Of a stretch of DNA of 64,000 nucleotides, positions 1 through 8,032 are shown piece after piece (position 1 is the stretch's first letter; each line of letters opens with the position of its first letter). The position numbers and the translations under genes were made by a program. Source of the stretch: Pseudoneobacillus sp052180215 (GTDB taxonomy: Bacteria > Bacillota > Bacilli > Bacillales > Cytobacillaceae); contig NZ_CP197471.1 of NCBI RefSeq assembly GCF_052180215.1, positions 3,196,001-3,260,000 of the forward strand, in the 5' to 3' direction. A model generated the notes under the pieces. The model did not search any database and was not told the DNA's origin. It saw nothing but the letters and a program-made list of their open reading frames with translations.

Positions 1-472
1 CCTTGGCAACATTAGCCTCATTTAAAGCGGAAATGCCTGTATCGACAGTTATGATTAATTTAATTCCATTTTCAAATGCATGGCGAAAAGCTGGTTCATT
101 TGGTCCATAACCTTCAGTAAAGCGATTGGGGATATAAAAATTAACGTTTGCACCTAAATCAACTAGCGTTTTCATCATAACGGTAGTACTGCTTACTCCG
201 TCAGCGTCATAATCTCCAAAAATAAGGATCGGTTCTTGCTTTTCAATGGCCTCTTTAATTCTCGTTACCGCTACATCCATATCCTTTAATAAAAAAGGAT
301 CATGAAATTGTTCTTTCCCAAATAAAAAATACCGTGCCCCTTCAACGGTATCCATTCCGCGGTTAACAAGTAACTGTGCAACAAGAGGTGTTATGTTCAA
401 TTCTTTCGTTAAATTATCCACCAAGACCTTATCAGCTTGGCGAACATTCCATCTAGTTTTTGGTTTTAACAT
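1..472 (-). CDS. recJ: Single-stranded-DNA-specific exonuclease RecJ, N-terminal part (runs off window)
   Basis: RecJ is a 5'-3' exonuclease for single-stranded DNA used in recombination and repair. Only the first 157 codons are present; the gene continues beyond base 1. The ATG at 470-472 opens with MLKPKTRWNV, a typical RecJ start, and is preceded by the strong binding site AAGGGGTGA. The DHH-superfamily metal-binding motif DYDADG is seen about 75 residues in, followed by a TVDTGIS segment. The position next to secDF matches Bacillus gene order. The stop is outside the window, so integrity of the rest cannot be judged. Confidence 0.93.
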   Translation of the reverse strand, partial: MLKPKTRWNVRQADKVLVDNLTKELNITPLVAQLLVNRGMDTVEGARYFLFGKEQFHDPFLLKDMDVAVTRIKEAIEKQEPILIFGDYDADGVSSTTVMMKTLVDLGANVNFYIPNRFTEGYGPNEPAFRHAFENGIKLIITVDTGISALNEANVAK

Positions 473-606
473 ACGGTCACCCCTTAGCCTATCCTATTAT
501 ACAAAACGTTTTCTTCTGTTTCAATTAAAATAGTTGGTACATTATTTGGGAGGACTTGTATATGGATTTCCGATCCACAAGAAATTCACCATTATAATGC
601 TTTTAA

Positions 607-642
607 AATAAAAAAAGGCTAGTTCGTGTTTGAACTAGCCTT
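607..642 (-). terminator. Rho-independent terminator of secDF
   Basis: On the minus strand a stem of AAGGCTAGTTC paired with GAACTAGCCTT around a six-base loop is followed by a run of seven T and further T-rich sequence. It lies just after the secDF stop and before recJ, so it separates the two transcripts. Confidence 0.85.
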
Positions 643-648
643 AATAAA

Positions 649-2913
649 TTATACTTGTGGTTGGTCTGATGAAACTTTCTTTTCTTTAAAGGTTTTAAGA
701 ACACCTTTCTTTTTCAGCTCTTTACATTTTAATACATACCATAATTGGGCTGCAATAAATAGTGAAGAGTAACATCCAAAGATTAACCCAACAAATAAGG
801 CAATTGAGAAGTTTCGGATAGATTCGCTACCGAAAATTAAAATCATTAACGTTGCAACGACAACTGTTAATACAGTATTGATGGAACGTGTAAGAGTTTG
901 ACGGATACTTTTATTAATAACTTCTGCAATTTCTTCATTTGTACGAATCTTACGTTTTTTCTGCATGTTTTCACGAATTCGGTCAAACGTAACGATGGTA
1001 TCATTAATCGAATAACCAATGATGGTTAGGATGGCTGCAATAAACGTAATATCCACTTCTAAACGTGTAATACTGAAGAAAGAAATAATAAAGAATGCAT
1101 CATGCAATAATGCTAATACCGCAGCAAGTCCCATATAAATTTCAAATCGGAAAGCTACATAAATGATAATCCCAATTGAAGCAATAATGGTTGCAATCAT
1201 TGCATTTTTAGCTAATTCTTTACCTACTGTCGGTGAAACCGTACTTACACTTGGCTCAGCACCAAACTTATTATGGAATTCTGTTTTTAAGTTCGCAATT
1301 TCATCTTTAGATAGGACACCTTTATATCTTGCAACACCAATGTTATTGTCATTACCTGAAATAACAATATCGTCTGTATTAACATTTACGTCCTCTAGAG
1401 CATCTTTTATAACAGATGTAGTAAGAGCTTTATCTGATAAAACTTCAATTCTTGTTCCGCTTGAGAAATCAATTCCTAAATTCAATCGGAAAATAGCAAT
1501 AACAATGATACCTAGAGCAATTACAGTACTTGAAAAAATAAACCAAATTTTACGGGATTTAACAAAGTCGAGTTTATCAAATCTTGTTGGTAAATCCAGG
1601 GCATCAAAGTTTTCTGCAATATCATGTATTTCAGATTGTTTTACCCCAAACCAGCCTGGTCTATTTTTAAAGAAATTACTATTAACCCATAATGATAATA
1701 ACCATCTTGATCCATAAATGGCTGTTATAAAGACTGTTAAAATACTAATTATTAACATAGTCGCAAACCCTTTTACAGAGCTTGTCCCGTATGCGAATAA
1801 TACAATGGCAGCTAAGATCGTCGTTAAGTTTGCATCCACAATAGTCGATAATGAATTTTTGTTACCAGCTTGGAAGGCAGACTTAATCGTTCTACCAATT
1901 TTTATTTCTTCCTTAATCCGTTCGTACGTGATGATATTGGCATCAACGGCCATACCGATACCTAAAATTAAGGCAGCAATACCTGGTAAGGTTAAAACCC
2001 CGTTTATCCAGTCAAAAATGAGTAAGTTAATAAATAAGTTAATGGTTAAAGCAATGGATGCAATAAATCCAGGGAAACGGTAATACCAGGTCATAAAAAT
2101 AAAGATGAAAATCATACTTATGATTCCGGCAATAACTGTTTTGTGCATCGCTTGTTCACCGAATTTTGCTCCAACAGATGTTGAATATACTTCATCCAAT
2201 TTAACTGGTAAAGCTCCGGCATTTAATAATGAAGATAATGTTGTAGCTTCTTCCATTGTAAAATTCCCGACAATGGAAACCGTATCTTGGTTAAAAATTT
2301 GACTTACATTTGGTGCTGAAATAAATTTAGGATCCTTTTTCGTTACTTCTGTTTTAAAAGAATCTTTACCTTCTTCAAAATCTAACCAAATAACTAACTG
2401 ATTATTGGGTGCCATTTTCACAATTTTTTCCGTTACTTGGCGGAACTTATCTGCGCTTTTCAATTTAAGGGAAACACTTGGCTTTCCTTTATCATCAAAC
2501 GTTTGTTTTGCTCCACCCTCAACTAAGTCGGAACCATCCATCATCAGTTCATCATTAGCATCACGGAAGGTCAAATTGGCTTCTGTTGAAAGGATTTCAC
2601 GTGCCTTATTTTGATCTTCTACTCCTGCAAGCTGCACACGAATTCGTTTATTACCTTCAATTTGGATATTTGGTTCACTTACACCAAGGACATTGATCCT
2701 TTTATCCAGTGCTTCAGCAGTGCTTGCCATTGTTTCTTTATCAATTTTCTGACCTTTTTTTGCAGGTTTTACATCATACAATACTTCAAATCCGCCTTGT
2801 AAGTCCAAGCCGAGCTTGATATTGTTTAAAATATTTTTCGTTGTGCCTCCCATTAATCCCCCAAGTAAAAGGATAATTAAGAAGAATGCAACGATTCTAC
2901 TGCGTTTTACCAT
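649..2913 (-). CDS. secDF: Protein translocase subunit SecDF (fused SecD-SecF)
   Basis: SecDF is a membrane protein that uses the proton gradient to help pull secreted proteins through SecYEG. At 754 residues it is the fused form found in Bacillus: a first membrane helix (residues about 7-25), the SecD motif LGLDLQGG near 35-42, a large external domain to about 250, a block of helices (about 260-410), then a second half with a helix near 455-480, the SecF-like LGIDFSSGTR motif near 480-490 and a final block of helices. The ATG is preceded by AGGGAGGC. YajC, another partner of this complex, is encoded nearby at 6541. A terminator follows the stop. Confidence 0.97.
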   Translation of the reverse strand: MVKRSRIVAFFLIILLLGGLMGGTTKNILNNIKLGLDLQGGFEVLYDVKPAKKGQKIDKETMASTAEALDKRINVLGVSEPNIQIEGNKRIRVQLAGVEDQNKAREILSTEANLTFRDANDELMMDGSDLVEGGAKQTFDDKGKPSVSLKLKSADKFRQVTEKIVKMAPNNQLVIWLDFEEGKDSFKTEVTKKDPKFISAPNVSQIFNQDTVSIVGNFTMEEATTLSSLLNAGALPVKLDEVYSTSVGAKFGEQAMHKTVIAGIISMIFIFIFMTWYYRFPGFIASIALTINLFINLLIFDWINGVLTLPGIAALILGIGMAVDANIITYERIKEEIKIGRTIKSAFQAGNKNSLSTIVDANLTTILAAIVLFAYGTSSVKGFATMLIISILTVFITAIYGSRWLLSLWVNSNFFKNRPGWFGVKQSEIHDIAENFDALDLPTRFDKLDFVKSRKIWFIFSSTVIALGIIVIAIFRLNLGIDFSSGTRIEVLSDKALTTSVIKDALEDVNVNTDDIVISGNDNNIGVARYKGVLSKDEIANLKTEFHNKFGAEPSVSTVSPTVGKELAKNAMIATIIASIGIIIYVAFRFEIYMGLAAVLALLHDAFFIISFFSITRLEVDITFIAAILTIIGYSINDTIVTFDRIRENMQKKRKIRTNEEIAEVINKSIRQTLTRSINTVLTVVVATLMILIFGSESIRNFSIALFVGLIFGCYSSLFIAAQLWYVLKCKELKKKGVLKTFKEKKVSSDQPQV

Positions 2914-3029
2914 TATGTAATTGCCTCCCTATGAAAAAACAAAACTAAAAGACCAATGTTTTTATTATGGTATAGATTGAATAGAGTGTCAATTTATCTA
3001 AAGATGGAATATGAGAATAATTTTTACAT

Positions 3030-3326
3030 TTACTTCATTAAAGCTTTCCAATCTTCTTCATTTTGAAACGAAAATTCCGATGACTTTAATGCCTCGACAG
3101 TCTGATAGTTCATAAATTCACCTGGTTCCAGTGAAAGGATCTCTTGAACCACTTCATATAGACGAATTTCTTCTTTAGGTTTCTTCCATTTTTTCTTCGT
3201 TAAAAAACCCCATAACTGAGTTTCCGAAACCTTTCCATACCCAAGTAAATATAATTCTTCTAACTTGCTTTGAAGCGCCGGTTGAACTTGATTTCGAAAA
3301 TGATCGTATAAATGAGCGCTATTCAA
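3030..3326 (-). CDS. comN: Post-transcriptional regulator ComN (YrzD family)
   Basis: A 98-residue soluble protein without signal peptide or membrane helix. Its length, sequence (HLYDHFRNQVQPAL near the start, VSETQLWGFLTKKKWKKP in the middle) and place between secDF and spoVB match the Bacillus ComN/YrzD family. In B. subtilis, ComN promotes accumulation of the competence comE mRNA and is placed at division sites through DivIVA; the molecular mechanism is not clear from sequence. It is read on the minus strand, divergent from spoVB, with 126 bases between them. The family call rests on length, context and remembered family sequence. Confidence 0.8.
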   Translation of the reverse strand: MNSAHLYDHFRNQVQPALQSKLEELYLLGYGKVSETQLWGFLTKKKWKKPKEEIRLYEVVQEILSLEPGEFMNYQTVEALKSSEFSFQNEEDWKALMK

Positions 3327-3452
3327 TCGTTTTCCCCCTTTTCATTCTATAATCCATTATGAAAAACAAACCTTCTTGTCATGCTTTGTCCACCTACTTG
3401 CATATAGTTAATTGTAAACGATATCACCTATTTTGAGAAGGCAGTGAGTTGA

Positions 3453-5015
3453 ATGTCTAAGTTTCTTAGGGGAACCATTATTTTATTACTAGCTGGGTTT
3501 ATAACGAGAATTTTAGGGTTTATCAATCGGATTGTGATTGCAAGGTTTATAGGTGAAGAAGGCGTCGGTCTTTATATGATGGCATTTCCGACTCTCATTC
3601 TAGTTGTAACGATCACGCAAATTGGTTTACCCGTTGCCATTTCAAAAAATGTGGCCGAAGCTGAAGCACAAGGTGACATGCGGAAAATCAAAAAAATTCT
3701 TGTGGTTTCATTAGCTACAACAGGATTCTTATCGATACTTTTTACACCTGCATTATTATTAAGTGCATCTTATTTATCTAAAACCTTATTTACTGATGAC
3801 CGGATTTACTATCCATTAATGGCCATTGCACCAGTTGTACCTATTATCGCCATTTCATCAGTCCTTAGAGGTTATTTCCAAGGTCGACAGAATATGAAGC
3901 CCGCTGCCTATTCCCAAGTGTTAGAACAGGTAGTTCGAATTTTTTTAATCGCTGTTTTAACAAAAGCGTTTATTCCTTATGGCATCGAGTATGCTGCTGC
4001 TGGTGCGATGTTAGCATCGGTTGCTGGAGAATTGATTTCTTTAATTTATTTGTTTACCGCTTTTAAAATTAAAAAGAGGTTTCCAGTTCGTAAAAATTTC
4101 TTTAAAAACGTCTCCTCAGGAAAACAAACCTTTAAGGAATTAATGAATATCGCCCTTCCAACAACAGGAAGCAGAATGATTGGTTCGGTTGCTTGGTTTT
4201 TTGAACCTATTGTTGTAGCCCATAGTTTAGCCATTGCTGGTGTGGCAGCCAATATCGCAACGAAACAATACGGAGCGTTAACTGGATATGCCATGCCCTT
4301 GTTATTACTACCTTCTTTCGTGACGTATTCATTAGCCACATCTCTAGTTCCTGCTATTAGTGAAGCTAATTCTCAAAATAACAAAAAACTAATTGAATAT
4401 AGACTTCAACAGGCACTTAGATTTGCCTTCGTTACAGGAGGATTATCCGTTGTAGTTTTATATGTACTCGCTGAACCGCTCATGCAACTTATGTATGGTT
4501 CATCAAACGGTTCCTATTTCATTCAGTTAATGGCACCTTTTTTCCTCTTTTATTATTATCAAGGTCCGTTGCAGGCTTCTCTCCAAGCTTTAAATTTAGC
4601 TAGAGCTGCCATGATTAATAGCCTTATTGGAAATATTGTGAAAATAGCAGTTATTTTCTTATTAGCAACACAGCCAGCATTCGGAATAAAAGGTGCTGCC
4701 CTTGGAATTATTGTCGGTTTTGTGTTGGTTACAATGCTGCATTTTGCTACAGTATTAAAAAGAATTTCCTTTACATTCTATATAAGAGATTATCTAAAAA
4801 CGTTTATCGTCATGTTTATTTCAGGATGGTCAGGATACTTTACGATAGAGAAAATGAACGGTGAATATTCTCAAGTAACCATTGTTTTAACTGCCTTAAG
4901 CTTGATGGCACTCCTTTATGTTGTGCTATTGGTTGGTTTTGGGCTCGTGAAAAGCGATGAAATCAAACGTATACCTTGGGTAGGACCTACACTTTCCAAA
5001 CTAGCATTTAAATAG
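3453..5015 (+). CDS. spoVB: Stage V sporulation protein B, MOP-superfamily polysaccharide/lipid flippase
   Basis: A 520-residue polytopic membrane protein with about 14 predicted helices, beginning MSKFLRGTIILLLAGF. SpoVB belongs to the MOP/MATE-like exporter superfamily with MurJ and is needed for spore cortex synthesis, probably by flipping lipid-linked peptidoglycan precursor. It contains the typical early segment RIVIARFIGEEGVGLYMMAFP and the LRGYFQGRQNM motif near residue 140. The start has AGAAGGCAGTGAG upstream. It is the only plus-strand gene in this part of the window and is closed by a hairpin terminator. Confidence 0.94.
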   Translation: MSKFLRGTIILLLAGFITRILGFINRIVIARFIGEEGVGLYMMAFPTLILVVTITQIGLPVAISKNVAEAEAQGDMRKIKKILVVSLATTGFLSILFTPALLLSASYLSKTLFTDDRIYYPLMAIAPVVPIIAISSVLRGYFQGRQNMKPAAYSQVLEQVVRIFLIAVLTKAFIPYGIEYAAAGAMLASVAGELISLIYLFTAFKIKKRFPVRKNFFKNVSSGKQTFKELMNIALPTTGSRMIGSVAWFFEPIVVAHSLAIAGVAANIATKQYGALTGYAMPLLLLPSFVTYSLATSLVPAISEANSQNNKKLIEYRLQQALRFAFVTGGLSVVVLYVLAEPLMQLMYGSSNGSYFIQLMAPFFLFYYYQGPLQASLQALNLARAAMINSLIGNIVKIAVIFLLATQPAFGIKGAALGIIVGFVLVTMLHFATVLKRISFTFYIRDYLKTFIVMFISGWSGYFTIEKMNGEYSQVTIVLTALSLMALLYVVLLVGFGLVKSDEIKRIPWVGPTLSKLAFK

Positions 5016-5023
5016 GAAGCAAT

Positions 5024-5056
5024 AAACACGTCAAAAAACTGACGTGTTTTTATTTT
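5024..5056 (+). terminator. Rho-independent terminator of spoVB
   Basis: The stem AAACACGTC / GACGTGTTT with an eight-base loop is followed by TTTTATTTTTC on the plus strand. It touches the stop codon of the convergent DUF421 gene; the minus-strand T tract is weak, so it mainly serves spoVB. Confidence 0.82.
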
Positions 5057-5703
5057 TCTTCATCTATTAAATCAATATAAAAGGTGCCATTGTGATAACT
5101 GCAAAAAGATATCTTCTTTAAATCGGTATAACCCTTTTTTCTTAATTGCTGACGTAACCACAAATTGGTTTTATTTATTCGTGATAAATTCACTTCCTGT
5201 ATACTTCCGTCCATTATTAATGGGATGGTAATATCACCTGATTTTTTACTTTTTTGCTTTTCAAAAACAGATAATTTTCCTGATGGCTCCAGAATAGCAA
5301 ACTCTACATCTGCAATATTTCGGATATCCTTTTCCCGAAGTTGTAATAATAAGTCATCAAAATTATAACGTTGTCGTCGCATTTCTTTTTCATCTATTTT
5401 GCCACGGTTGATAATGATGATGGGTTTACCCTCAACAAGATCACGGAATCGTTTACTCTTTAATGATAAGATAGAAAAACCAATTTGAATAATCATCAAT
5501 AAAACCATAGGCAATAAACTGTGCATAATGGGATCACGAGGATTTTCAATAGAAAGAACTGCCATTTCAGCAATCATAATAAAGACAACTAGATCCAATA
5601 TACTAAGCTCGCCGATTTCCCTTTTTCCCATCACTCTAAATATTAATAACAGTAAGATATAAAGGAAGATCGTGCGCAGAATAATAAATAAATATTCTTC
5701 CAT
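5050..5703 (-). CDS. DUF421 / YetF-family membrane protein (YrbG-like)
   Basis: A protein of about 217 residues with three N-terminal membrane helices (roughly residues 5-75 counted from the chosen start) and a soluble C-terminal YetF-type domain containing VEGKPIIIINRGKI and FDDLLLQLREKDIRNI. Families of this type are common in Bacillus spore formers; several relatives act in spore or membrane stress biology, but the molecular function of this one is unknown. The open frame extends eight codons further upstream, but AAGGGGAGAGG lies directly before the ATG at 5701-5703, so that start is preferred. The position between spoVB and the YrzE-like gene equals that of B. subtilis yrbG. Confidence 0.85.
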   Translation of the reverse strand: MEEYLFIILRTIFLYILLLLIFRVMGKREIGELSILDLVVFIMIAEMAVLSIENPRDPIMHSLLPMVLLMIIQIGFSILSLKSKRFRDLVEGKPIIIINRGKIDEKEMRRQRYNFDDLLLQLREKDIRNIADVEFAILEPSGKLSVFEKQKSKKSGDITIPLIMDGSIQEVNLSRINKTNLWLRQQLRKKGYTDLKKISFCSYHNGTFYIDLIDEEK

Positions 5704-5890
5704 TCGAACCTCTCCCCTTGAATGCATTTATGTTTATTTTTTGCTTTTAGATTAATTTGATTCAGCTTATCACGTTCCTTTTCTTTCCATTCTTTTTCCC
5801 ATCGTAATACAAGTTTTGATTCTAATTTCCGTTCTAACTGAATATGCTCGTACTAGGAAACAAGCTTTTATTTCATGTTTATGAAATAGC

Positions 5891-6313
5891 TTGTCAAACA
5901 GTATTCGAAATAGAAGGGGGAGAAATATCATCGAATCAAAAAATTTGGGGGTTTCTATTCTATACGGTATTGTAAGTATTTTTGTAGTGGCAATTGTTTG
6001 TAGTTTGATTTTTTCATTATTATTGAGATTTACTTCTACTCAAGAATCTTCTCTGCAATTTATTGTAACGGCTGTTTCCTTTATTTCTCTATTTATCGGT
6101 GGGTTTATATCCGGAGGGAAAGGGAAAGAAAAAGGTTGGCTACTTGGTGGAGGAACAGGCTTGATTTACTCCATTATTATTTTCTTATTTCAATACTTAG
6201 GTCATGACAGCTTGTTTACAGTAGAACAGATCATTTACCATACTTGTTATATGTTAGTAGCCATGATGGGCGGTATTCTAGGAGTAAATATGACTACAGC
6301 AAAAAAGGCGTAA
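5891..6313 (+). CDS. TIGR04086-type (YrzE-like) membrane protein with non-standard start
   Basis: A small membrane protein with four predicted helices (segments beginning LGVSILYGIVSI, FIVTAVSFISLF, GWLLGGGTGLIY and MLVAMMGGILGV). It resembles the YrzE/TIGR04086 family found at this place in Bacillus genomes; function unknown. The start is unclear. The only usual start in frame that keeps the whole family region is TTG at 5891, which has no ribosome binding site. A very strong site, GAAGGGGGAG (5913-5922), sits seven bases before an in-frame ATC at 5930, which would give ESKNLGVSILYG after the initiator, as family members usually begin. Initiation at ATC, or a mutated ATG, is therefore possible. 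Confidence 0.75.
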   Translation: MSNSIRNRRGRNIIESKNLGVSILYGIVSIFVVAIVCSLIFSLLLRFTSTQESSLQFIVTAVSFISLFIGGFISGGKGKEKGWLLGGGTGLIYSIIIFLFQYLGHDSLFTVEQIIYHTCYMLVAMMGGILGVNMTTAKKA

Positions 6314-6322
6314 AAACAAAAA

Positions 6323-6435
6323 GCGCAAGCGCCTCGAACAGCCCCGACAAGCAAATGTTCTGTAGTGTAAGAAGTCTGCTTTTTGACTTCTTACACTACA
6401 GGTTATTTGACCTCGAGGGGCTAGGCGCTGGAGCT
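6323..6435. repeat. Dispersed foldable repeat, family A, copy 1
   Basis: An element of about 113 bases whose outer arms pair (AGCGCCT at 6328 with AGGCGCT at 6423; AGCCCC with GGGGCT) and whose centre is a perfect 16-bp hairpin (6361-6376 with 6385-6400). It shares the unpaired blocks CGACAAGCAAATGTTCT and GGTTATTTGACC with a second copy at 57087-57224. It lies between the YrzE-like gene and yajC and has no coding potential. No inserted gene is present, so it is a non-autonomous or structural repeat. Confidence 0.85.
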
Positions 6436-6494
6436 GGATTACGAAAAACTTGTCTAAAGTTATCCATAAGTTAAAATTTATAAATTCCTTCACA

Positions 6495-6537
6495 AAAATA
6501 AAAGGAAGCAGTCTAATGACGTGCTTCCTTTTATTTT
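6495..6537 (-). terminator. Rho-independent terminator after yajC
   Basis: Two perfectly paired 16-base arms (6495-6510 and 6522-6537), GC-rich in the middle (GGAAGCA/TGCTTCC) and ending in TTTTATTTT on the minus strand, lie directly after the yajC stop. This closes the ruvA-ruvB-queA-tgt-yajC direction of transcription. Confidence 0.85.
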
Positions 6538-6540
6538 GTC

Positions 6541-6819
6541 TTATTGAACAGCAGCAGCAGCTTCTAGAACTTCTCTCACTGCAGCACGATCATATGTAAG
6601 TCTACTGCCATCGCCACACTTAATGACTACTTTATCTTCGTCAACGGAGTCAACAAAACCATGTAACCCACCGATTGTTACGATACGGTCACCTTTTTTC
6701 AAATTAGTTTGCATTTGTTGAACATTCTTTTGACGTTTTTGTTGAGGACGAATTAATAAAAAGTAAAATAATACAAACATAAGTATTAACGGTCCAACTG
6801 TTCCTAACATACCATTCAT
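6541..6819 (-). CDS. yajC: Preprotein translocase subunit YajC
   Basis: A 92-residue protein with one N-terminal membrane helix (GPLILMFVLFYFLLIRP) followed by the characteristic RPQQKRQKNVQ segment and a small basic cytoplasmic domain with the motif GDRIVTIGGLHG. YajC associates with SecDF and the Sec translocase. It lies just downstream of tgt, the normal order in Bacillus and many other bacteria. The start is preceded by a good GGAGG-type site. Confidence 0.95.
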   Translation of the reverse strand: MNGMLGTVGPLILMFVLFYFLLIRPQQKRQKNVQQMQTNLKKGDRIVTIGGLHGFVDSVDEDKVVIKCGDGSRLTYDRAAVREVLEAAAAVQ

Positions 6820-6863
6820 TCTTTTCCCCTCCTTTCAAGTAAAATAGGTTAGGCATGGCCTAA

Positions 6864-8003
6864 TTAAAAGTTTTTTGCATTCGGTTGATTGAATCCGTAT
6901 TGTTCAAAAAACTCTTCTCTAAAGTCCCCTAAACGATCTTCACGTATCGCTTGTCTGACCTGTTCCATTAATTTTAACAGAAAATAGAGATTATGATAAG
7001 ATGTAAGTCTTATTCCGAACGTTTCATCACAACGAATCAAATGACGAATGTAGGCACGAGAATAATTACGACAAGTATAGCAATCACAATTTTCATCAAT
7101 TGGTCCAAAGTCATTCGCATATTTAGCATTCTTCACTACTAGACGTCCATTACTTGTCATAAGAGTACCATTTCGAGCAATTCGAGTTGGTAGTACACAA
7201 TCAAACATATCAATACCTCTAATAGAACCATCTATTAGAGAATCTGGAGAACCAACACCCATTAAGTAACGTGGTTTATTTGTCGGTAATAAAGGGGTGG
7301 TAAACTCTAATGCACGGTTCATAACATCCTTCGGTTCACCAACAGATAAACCACCAACAGCATATCCTGGGAAATCGAGAGAGACTAGATCTCGGGCACT
7401 TTGTTTTCTTAGCTCTTCATATTCTCCGCCTTGTACAATTCCAAAAAGACCCTGATCTTGTGGTCTTTGGTGGGCAGCTAAACAGCGCTCAGCCCATCTA
7501 GATGTACGCTCCACTGATTTTTTCATATATTCAAATGACGCGGGATAAGGTGGACATTCATCGAAGGCCATCATAATATCGGAACCTAGTGCATTCTGGA
7601 TTTCCATCGCTTTTTCAGGGGATAAAAATAATTTATCACCGTTTAAATGATTGCGGAAATGGACACCTTCTTCTTCAATTTGTCTAAACTCACTTAAGCT
7701 AAATACTTGAAAACCGCCAGAATCAGTTAAAATGGCGCGATCCCAATTCATAAATTTATGCAGTCCGCCAGCTTCTCTAATAATTTCATGTCCAGGACGC
7801 AACCAAAGGTGGTATGTATTACTTAAGATAATTCCTGCACCCATTTCCTTTAATTCCTCAGGGGACATCGTTTTTACTGTTGCTAGAGTTCCAACAGGCA
7901 TAAAGGCTGGTGTTTCAAAAGAGCCATGAGGGGTATGAACCCGTCCCAGTCTGGCACCTGTTTGCTTACACGTTTTAATTAATTCGTATCTTATTGCAGT
8001 CAA
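6864..8003 (-). CDS. tgt: tRNA-guanine transglycosylase (queuine tRNA-ribosyltransferase)
   Basis: Tgt exchanges guanine 34 in the anticodon of tRNAs with GUN anticodons for preQ1, a step of queuosine synthesis. The frame shows the family motifs: the DSGGFQVFSLS nucleophile region, MAFDECPPYP, GIVQGGEYEELR, VGGLSVGEP, and the zinc ligands in CDCYTC. Length about 380 residues is normal. An ATG lies six codons further out, but GGAAGGAG falls between it and an in-frame TTG at 8003, giving a protein that begins with TAIRYELIK after the initiator, as in relatives; the TTG is preferred. It follows queA after 29 bases. Confidence 0.96.
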   Translation of the reverse strand: MTAIRYELIKTCKQTGARLGRVHTPHGSFETPAFMPVGTLATVKTMSPEELKEMGAGIILSNTYHLWLRPGHEIIREAGGLHKFMNWDRAILTDSGGFQVFSLSEFRQIEEEGVHFRNHLNGDKLFLSPEKAMEIQNALGSDIMMAFDECPPYPASFEYMKKSVERTSRWAERCLAAHQRPQDQGLFGIVQGGEYEELRKQSARDLVSLDFPGYAVGGLSVGEPKDVMNRALEFTTPLLPTNKPRYLMGVGSPDSLIDGSIRGIDMFDCVLPTRIARNGTLMTSNGRLVVKNAKYANDFGPIDENCDCYTCRNYSRAYIRHLIRCDETFGIRLTSYHNLYFLLKLMEQVRQAIREDRLGDFREEFFEQYGFNQPNAKNF

Positions 8004-8032
8004 AATCGTAACTCCTTCCATTATGACCTATT

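Noticed and set aside
1163..2614. Several plus-strand frames opposite secDF
   Set aside because: All are shadows of the SecDF gene, whose domains run without break over the region.
6244..6493. Short frames on both strands after the YrzE-like gene
   Set aside because: They run through repeat A and its palindrome; the sequence is explained by the foldable element.
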